Shown: positions 23,861 to 28,598 of the stretch, in pieces
Layout of the letters: each line of letters opens with the position of its first letter
Position numbering within the stretch: position 1 is the stretch's first letter
Assembly: GCA_903872555.1 (NCBI GenBank)
Contig: CAIQLE010000296.1
Coordinates: 1-28,598 of the forward strand
Source of the DNA: an uncultured bacterium
GTDB lineage: Bacteria; Pseudomonadota; Gammaproteobacteria; Burkholderiales; Burkholderiaceae_D
DNA: 28,598 bases
Direction of reading: 5' to 3'
Notes under the pieces: model-generated
What the model saw: the letters and a program-made list of their open reading frames with translations, nothing else
What the model was told of the DNA's origin: nothing
Database searches by the model: none
Translations under genes and position numbers: made by a program

Positions 23861-25459
23861 ATGACCAGCCCACAGATTTCTCAGTTACCTGAATTCACAG
23901 CCTTAAAACAGCACGCCGAGCAAGCGCGGCTATGGCAGCTGAGCCAGTTGTTTGAAAAAGAACCCGCACGCTGCGCACAATTCTCTCTAGAGGCTGCCGG
24001 TCTGTATGCCGACTTTTCCAAGAACCATCTGCAGCGCGACACCCTGACTTTGCTCACTGCCTATGCCAGAGCACGTAAGCTTGAGGCTCAGCGCGATGCC
24101 ATGTTCCGAGGTGATCGCATCAATCTCACCGAGAACCGCGCCGTGCTGCATACACTGCTGCGCGCGCCGAAAGAAACACGCCTGATCTGCGAAGGGCAGG
24201 AATTGATGGTTCTGGTTCAGGCAGTGCTAGATCGTATTGAGCTGTTCACTGCACGTGTGCGCAGCGGAGACTGGAAAGGCTATACCGGCAAGGCCATCAC
24301 GGATGTAGTCAACATCGGCATCGGCGGCTCAGATCTGGGGCCAGCAATGACTTGCACTGCTCTGCGGCCGTATGGTCTGCAGGGCCCGCGCATGCATTTC
24401 TTGTCGAATGTGGATGGCCACGCAGTACAGGCCACTTTGCGCGAACTGGATGCGCAGACCACCTTGTTCATCATCGCTTCTAAAAGTTTTACCACCCAAG
24501 AGACCATGATGAATGCGAAGGTAGCGCGCGACTGGTTTCTGAGACATGCCACTACGCCGGATATTGCAAAACACTTTGTGGCTGTATCCACTCAGGCAGA
24601 AGCCGTCGCTGCGTTCGGCATCGATACCGAGAACATGTTCCCCTTCTGGGACTGGGTCGGTGGACGTTACTCGATCTGGTCTGCGATAGGTCTGCCTCTG
24701 GCAATCGCCATAGGGATGGAGAATTTCCGCAGCTTCCTCGCCGGTGCCTATGCCATGGACAGGCATTTTCAGGAAGCGCCGCTGGAAAACAATATGCCTG
24801 TGCTGTTGGCGCTGACGGGCTTCTGGTACCGGGAGTTTTTTGGTACGGCCTCACACTTGATCGCTCCCTATCATCAGGATCTTCAGATGTTTCCTGCGTA
24901 CTTGCAGCAACTGGAGATGGAGAGCAATGGCAAGCAGATCACGAAGGAAGGTCAGCACGTCAGTACCGCAACCGCTCCCGTCATCTGGGGCAGTGTAGGC
25001 ACCAACGGTCAGCATGCTTATTTCCAGCTGCTGCATCAGGGCACCGACAGGATTCCGGTTGATTTCATTGCAGCACTGAAGCCTGCGCATGAATTGATAC
25101 AGCAACACAAAGTGCTGCTGGCGAATTGCTTTGCGCAAGCTGAAGCACTCATGCAAGGCAAAGTAGCGGAAGACGGCGATCCAAGCTATCGTCGTTTTAG
25201 CGGCAATCACCCCAGCACGATGTTACTGATGGATGAACTCACACCGACTTCACTGGGCGCGCTGATTGCATTGTATGAGCACAAAACCTTTGTACAAGGC
25301 GTGCTGTGGGACATCAACAGCTTTGACCAGTGGGGTGTAGAGCTGGGTAAAGTTCTGGCCAATAAAATACTCGCTGAACTGAATGGCGCAGCAGCGAATC
25401 ACAGTCATGACAGCTCTACTGCCAACCTGATCGCACGCGCATCAGCCGCCCTGAAATAA
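23861..25459 (+). CDS. pgi: Glucose-6-phosphate isomerase Pgi
   Basis: Pgi interconverts glucose 6-phosphate and fructose 6-phosphate in glycolysis and gluconeogenesis. The ATG at 23861 gives 532 residues (E. coli 549) and begins MTSPQISQLPEF. A GTG frame from 23753 would add 36 residues unlike the family. Marks include NIGIGGSDLGP at 151-161, SKSFTTQETM near 207-216, GGRYSIWSAIG near 268-277, and the catalytic Glu354 (MESNGK), His385 (GQHAYFQLLHQG) and Lys497 (QWGVELGK), matching E. coli Glu355, His386 and Lys514. The usual QGNRPST-like motif reads SGNHPST here. No Shine-Dalgarno is visible. tal follows after 72 bases on the same strand. Confidence 0.96.
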   Translation: MTSPQISQLPEFTALKQHAEQARLWQLSQLFEKEPARCAQFSLEAAGLYADFSKNHLQRDTLTLLTAYARARKLEAQRDAMFRGDRINLTENRAVLHTLLRAPKETRLICEGQELMVLVQAVLDRIELFTARVRSGDWKGYTGKAITDVVNIGIGGSDLGPAMTCTALRPYGLQGPRMHFLSNVDGHAVQATLRELDAQTTLFIIASKSFTTQETMMNAKVARDWFLRHATTPDIAKHFVAVSTQAEAVAAFGIDTENMFPFWDWVGGRYSIWSAIGLPLAIAIGMENFRSFLAGAYAMDRHFQEAPLENNMPVLLALTGFWYREFFGTASHLIAPYHQDLQMFPAYLQQLEMESNGKQITKEGQHVSTATAPVIWGSVGTNGQHAYFQLLHQGTDRIPVDFIAALKPAHELIQQHKVLLANCFAQAEALMQGKVAEDGDPSYRRFSGNHPSTMLLMDELTPTSLGALIALYEHKTFVQGVLWDINSFDQWGVELGKVLANKILAELNGAAANHSHDSSTANLIARASAALK

Positions 25460-25489
25460 GCAGCACGATGTCTGTATTGCCAGAGTGCG

Positions 25490-25495
25490 TAAAAT
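25490..25495 (+). promoter_or_regulatory. Possible -10 element of tal
   Basis: TAAAAT at 25490-25495 in the pgi-tal gap would place a start near 25502 and a leader of about 30 bases. No -35 is clear, so tal may also be read from the pgi transcript. Confidence 0.35.
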
Positions 25496-25531
25496 AGAAC
25501 TTCTCATCTTTCTTCCTGACCGCTGCATACC

Positions 25532-26464
25532 ATGAACCAGCTCGCACAGTTGAAACAGTACACCACCGTGGTGGCCGACACCGGTGATTTCCAGTCCATA
25601 CAAGCCTTTGCGCCGCGTGATGCGACGACCAATCCTTCACTGATACTGAAGGCTGTACAAAAGCCGGCCTATCAGCCACTGCTGGCTGACACACTGCGCG
25701 AACATCAGGGCAAATCGACGGCCGATATCATTGATCACTTGCTGGTTGCCTTTGGCATGAAAATACTGGCCATCATCCCCGGCCGGGTCTCTACGGAAAC
25801 CGATGCGCGTCTGTCCTTCGATACCGAAGGCACCATTGCCAAGGGCAGGCATCTGATTAAGCTGTATGAAACAGCGGGTATTAGTCGCGAACGTGTACTG
25901 ATTAAAATCGCCTCCACCTGGGAAGGCATACGTGCCGCCGAAGTATTGGAGAAGGAAGGCATACGCTGCAATATGACTTTGCTGTTCGCACTGCCGCAGG
26001 CCATCGCCTGTGCCGAGGCCGGAGCCCAGCTGATTTCGCCTTTTGTAGGACGCATCTATGACTGGTACAAAAAAACCAGCGGCGAAGATTACAGCGGCGC
26101 GAATGATCCCGGCGTGCAGTCTGTAAAGCGCATCTATGACTACTATAAAAAATTTGGCTATGCGACTGAAGTCATGGGTGCAAGCTTCAGGAATACCTCG
26201 CAAATTCTTGAGCTGGCAGGCTGCGATTTACTGACCATCAGTCCTGAGTTGCTGCAAAAGCTGGCTGATACAGAAGCATCTGTTGAGCACAAGCTGTCTG
26301 CTGAAAAATCTGCCAGCGCCGACATACAGCGCTGGCACATGGATGAAAAAACTTTCCGCATGGCGATGAATGATGATGCCATGGCGACGGAAAAACTGGC
26401 GGAAGGTATACGCCTGTTTTGCATCGACGCAGTAAAGCTGGATCAGTTGGTGCAACAGGGCTAA
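25532..26464 (+). CDS. tal: Transaldolase
   Basis: Transaldolase moves a dihydroxyacetone unit from sedoheptulose 7-phosphate to glyceraldehyde 3-phosphate, giving erythrose 4-phosphate and fructose 6-phosphate, and so links the pentose phosphate pathway to glycolysis. The 310 residues match the long TalA/TalB type (E. coli TalB 317). The Schiff-base lysine is Lys125 in [10 protein letters not shown]. Asp16 in VVADTGDF, the DATTNPSLI segment and Glu89 in [10 protein letters not shown] are the expected active-site residues. The phosphate-binding [11 protein letters not shown] is present. The start lacks a ribosome site. It follows pgi by 72 bases and converges on the uncharacterised 604-residue gene with only 53 bases between stops and no clear terminator. 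Confidence 0.97.
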   Translation: MNQLAQLKQYTTVVADTGDFQSIQAFAPRDATTNPSLILKAVQKPAYQPLLADTLREHQGKSTADIIDHLLVAFGMKILAIIPGRVSTETDARLSFDTEGTIAKGRHLIKLYETAGISRERVLIKIASTWEGIRAAEVLEKEGIRCNMTLLFALPQAIACAEAGAQLISPFVGRIYDWYKKTSGEDYSGANDPGVQSVKRIYDYYKKFGYATEVMGASFRNTSQILELAGCDLLTISPELLQKLADTEASVEHKLSAEKSASADIQRWHMDEKTFRMAMNDDAMATEKLAEGIRLFCIDAVKLDQLVQQG

Positions 26465-26517
26465 AGCAAAAAAACAACTCAGGCTTTTCAGCTCGTCATT
26501 CAGATAGACTCAGGAAA

Positions 26518-28332
26518 TCAGACCGCCCTTCTATCTGCCTGTCCCAGAAGATAAACAGCAGCCTCAAATCTTTCCTGATCATTCTGGGTCAGGCCCTGCC
26601 CTCCCGATGTCTCAATCAGGCGAACAGCATAATCGGCCATAGCAAGGCATTCTTTTTGCAGATAGACCGAGTTGGGTAAGAAAGTCATAGGCTTACCGGC
26701 TTTGATATTCCTAGTGAACGCATTTACATAATTATTGAAAGACGCGGAACCACGGTTGATTTCATCGGCTTGCATCTCTTCCAGCCTGGGGATGTCGGAT
26801 AGTGCCGTGGCCTTGGCTACTGGCTTTTCTGGCTGCATGGCCTGTAATTGCAGATCAATCGCCGTCATGAGTTCTTTAGACTGAGGCAATAACCCGGCAA
26901 TCAGGGCAATACTGCCCACCCTTTCCGCCATGCCCGGCGACTGCAACTTAAGCAGTAAGCCACGCGCCTGCTGTAGTTCATCCACCTCATTCGGCGTGAC
27001 TATCGAACTCAGCTGCCCTCTGCCATAGTTCATGCGCGCTTCAGCACTCTGTGCCTCAGCTTGACGATCATCAAGGGACTCACCCTCTACCGTTTTTTTT
27101 CTACCCAATAGCATCAGTCCAGCGAACGCCTGATCAAGTTCTTTGGGATGTAGTGCCAGACTGGCGCACAGAACAGAACGGTTTGCAGGCGTCATATAGG
27201 GCAAATCACGGACAGTAGCCTCCCATGTCAGTCTGGGCGGCTCGGGCAAAGTAGCGGGCATGGCGGGGCTGCTCATCACACGCCTGCCGGGTCGCGCTGG
27301 TGGTGGTGGCAAACGGAAACCTGCTTCGCGTTCAGCCTGCATCATCGCGGCAGCAGGATTGGCTTTCCAGGCTGAGAGATAAGTAGCCGCTTTTCTTTGG
27401 GATTCAAATGCTTCCGTCTGCGGCAGATTGTCCGCGTAGAGCATGCAATCGCTTTCAAGGAATTTACTACCTGCATAAATTTTCAGCGGCGTATTATTTT
27501 CTTCATGCGCCTGATACTGCTGAAAAAAATCTTCGAAACTTGATTGCCCAGGCTGCTTACTGCTTTCTGCTTCCTGTCTGGCCAAAGCTTCTTGTGCCTT
27601 TATTTTTTTCGCCTCCTGAATTTCTTCTCTTTGTTTGCACTGGTCATAGGCGCTGAGTAATTTTTTTGCAGCCATGATTTCAACGGCGTTCGGTAAAGAC
27701 GCCACATTTCTTCCTATTGCGGTTTTGGTCAGATTTTTCGCATAGGCGAGACAATCGGGGGTAAAGGCAAAATAACCAAGTGACTCGGGAAGCGCATCAT
27801 CCTTGCTTTGTAATTTTACAAATTGTGCAAATGTTTTTTCTCCTGCGATCTCTTCAGGCACAGGTGCAGACGAAGATATACCGACAGAGCTTGCCGCTGC
27901 TTTGATGTCTGCAGCAACTGGGGCTTCGGTGGCAGGCTCAAATTTTGATTGCAATAACTTGCTTCTGAGTTGATGGTGTTCATCGAGCGCCTGCTTCAAA
28001 TCCTCAGGCAAATCTTTTTTTGAAATATTTCGCGGCTTACTAATGTGGCTAATGCTTATTTCCACAGACGGTGAAGAAGATAATGCCTGCTTGACGGCAT
28101 GAATAGCACTGCGCACTGCGAAAGATAATCGGGAAAACCAGGCTTCTATTTTTTGCGTGACCGTAGGTTCTGCCTTAACTTGAAGCGGCATATCTGCCGG
28201 ATCATCTGCGCGTCGCGCATCAAACAAATCTGTGTAGTCGTTTTCTTCCGAATCAGGCTTGCCTTGTGGACTGGTTGAACCCGCATTATCTGGATAAGCA
28301 GAGTTTGGGTTCGTATGATTGACAGGTCTCAT
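26518..28332 (-). CDS. Uncharacterised 604-residue protein with three internal Cys-module repeats
   Basis: I do not recognise this protein. It has no signal peptide and no membrane segment. The first 160 residues are polar and rich in Ser, Pro, Asp and Lys. A repeated module follows: unit 1 at about 167-230, unit 2 at 264-323 and unit 3 at 530-601. Each begins with F-x2-[FY], has an [DE]-C-[LM] core (Cys194, Cys296, Cys562) then A-[KD]-[NY], and ends near AA-x2-L. A charged helix (232-258) links units 1 and 2, and a Pro-rich hinge lies near 341-367. The ATG at 28332 has AGAGGA about ten bases ahead. GC looks lower than in the core genes (40% in two 60-base rows), and codon context differs. 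It is flanked by tal and a CoA-transferase gene. A secreted effector is one possibility, without direct support. Confidence 0.8.
   Translation of the reverse strand: MRPVNHTNPNSAYPDNAGSTSPQGKPDSEENDYTDLFDARRADDPADMPLQVKAEPTVTQKIEAWFSRLSFAVRSAIHAVKQALSSSPSVEISISHISKPRNISKKDLPEDLKQALDEHHQLRSKLLQSKFEPATEAPVAADIKAAASSVGISSSAPVPEEIAGEKTFAQFVKLQSKDDALPESLGYFAFTPDCLAYAKNLTKTAIGRNVASLPNAVEIMAAKKLLSAYDQCKQREEIQEAKKIKAQEALARQEAESSKQPGQSSFEDFFQQYQAHEENNTPLKIYAGSKFLESDCMLYADNLPQTEAFESQRKAATYLSAWKANPAAAMMQAEREAGFRLPPPPARPGRRVMSSPAMPATLPEPPRLTWEATVRDLPYMTPANRSVLCASLALHPKELDQAFAGLMLLGRKKTVEGESLDDRQAEAQSAEARMNYGRGQLSSIVTPNEVDELQQARGLLLKLQSPGMAERVGSIALIAGLLPQSKELMTAIDLQLQAMQPEKPVAKATALSDIPRLEEMQADEINRGSASFNNYVNAFTRNIKAGKPMTFLPNSVYLQKECLAMADYAVRLIETSGGQGLTQNDQERFEAAVYLLGQADRRAV
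26530..26745 (-). repeat. Protein-level repeat unit 3 of the uncharacterised gene
   Basis: This encodes residues 530-601, at the C-terminus. The core PMTFLPNSVYLQKEC aligns without gaps to unit 2 and is followed by LAMADYA and AAVYLLGQAD. Confidence 0.65.
27361..27543 (-). repeat. Protein-level repeat unit 2 of the uncharacterised gene
   Basis: This encodes residues 264-324. The core PLKIYAGSKFLESDC aligns without gaps to unit 3 at Pro, Ser, Leu, Cys and several conserved-type positions, followed by MLYADNL and AATYLSAW. Confidence 0.65.
27643..27834 (-). repeat. Protein-level repeat unit 1 of the uncharacterised gene
   Basis: This encodes residues 167-230 with TFAQF at the front, the core FTPDCLAYAKNL, and AAKKLLSAY at the end. 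It is the most diverged unit, with a core two residues shorter ahead of the cysteine. Confidence 0.6.
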
Positions 28333-28487
28333 GGGGTCGAATTCCTCTGTTAACTGTGAGCAACAAGCTCAGCTGTACAGAGATTTCGTAACGCCCATGT
28401 TTGTATTGTTCTGTGATCGAATCGCCTCGCAGGTAATTCGTAGCTTGCCTGCAACGATAGATCAGCTTGATGCGCTTGAACTAAGCA
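28333..28487. other. Gap between CoA-transferase and uncharacterised gene
   Basis: This 155-base stretch should hold the promoter of the 604-residue gene (minus strand). A small hairpin GAGC-AACAA-GCTC lies near 28349-28361. I see no convincing -35/-10 pair, no T-tract terminator and no paired TTCG boxes. Confidence 0.4.
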
Positions 28488-28598
28488 TCAGAGCACGCCG
28501 GCTTCGCGCAGGGCAGCGATCTGCTCAGTCGTATAACCAAGCTGCTGTAGTACCTCGTCGGTATGCTGTCCCAGTTCCGGCCCCAGCCAACGGGTACC
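28488..28598 (-). CDS. CaiB/BaiF-type CoA-transferase, C-terminal end only
   Basis: The gene runs off the right edge of the window; only the last 36 codons and TGA are present. They read RWLGPELGQHTDEVLQQLGY followed by a helix ending in ALREAGVL. The pattern G-P-x-L-G-x-H-T-x-E-V-L-x-x-L-G-Y and the terminal EAGV are characteristic of family III CoA-transferases (formyl-CoA transferase, CaiB, alpha-methylacyl-CoA racemase). These move CoA between carboxylic acids. Which acid is used here cannot be told from the fragment. The uncharacterised gene follows it on the same strand after 155 bases. Confidence 0.8.
   Translation of the reverse strand, partial: GTRWLGPELGQHTDEVLQQLGYTTEQIAALREAGVL

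Noticed and set aside
28333..28487. hrp(II)/PIP box (TTCG-N16-TTCG) upstream of the unknown gene, which would mark a type III effector
   Set aside because: The two CGAA words on the plus strand, near 28338 and 28418, are about 80 bases apart, not 16.

Overview
The window looks like chromosome from a betaproteobacterium of the order Burkholderiales, most likely family Oxalobacteraceae (Herminiimonas or Undibacterium type). This rests on the mid-50s GC feel of the core genes, the betaproteobacterial character of FabI, HrpA, ArgA, Dcd and YggX, and the mix of housekeeping genes. The genus is an inference, not a search result. Almost everything is dense, intact core metabolism. I see no phage, IS element, CRISPR, rRNA or tRNA. 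Layout: 21-5549 (minus) is a complete yejABEF peptide ABC importer operon, transcribed right to left, with ATGA overlaps between yejB/yejE and yejE/yejF. Divergent from it are fabI (enoyl-ACP reductase) and, after a 334-base leader region that holds three hairpins and a possible 37-codon hydrophobic ORF, the DEAD-box helicase rhlE. Next come selD (selenophosphate synthetase) tightly followed by an MsbA-related ABC exporter, then the thyA-folA pair that makes dTMP and regenerates tetrahydrofolate, then a large AdiA-type amino-acid decarboxylase. A strong bidirectional terminator at about 15157-15197 separates this plus-strand block from the minus-strand dcd and hrpA. hrpA and argA are divergent, with start codons only 25 bases apart and a palindromic -10 element (ATTATAAT) between them, so argA is predicted to be leaderless. 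argA is followed by yggX and a second bidirectional terminator. The right third groups sugar-phosphate genes: rpiA (minus), a LuxR-type regulator (minus, TTG start behind a perfect AGGAGG), an AT-rich divergent regulatory region with a 9-8-9 inverted repeat and a possible 51-codon ORF, then pgi and tal (plus). Together rpiA, pgi and tal link glycolysis and the pentose phosphate pathway, and the LuxR protein sits in the middle. The one real unknown is a 604-residue minus-strand protein at 26518-28332. It has no signal peptide, a polar low-complexity N-terminus, and three diverged copies of a roughly 60-70 residue module built around an [DE]-C-[LM]-x-x-A signature. Its codon context and lower GC differ from the flanking core genes, so it is the best candidate for an acquired, undescribed gene. 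The right edge carries the last 36 codons of a CaiB/BaiF-type CoA-transferase.
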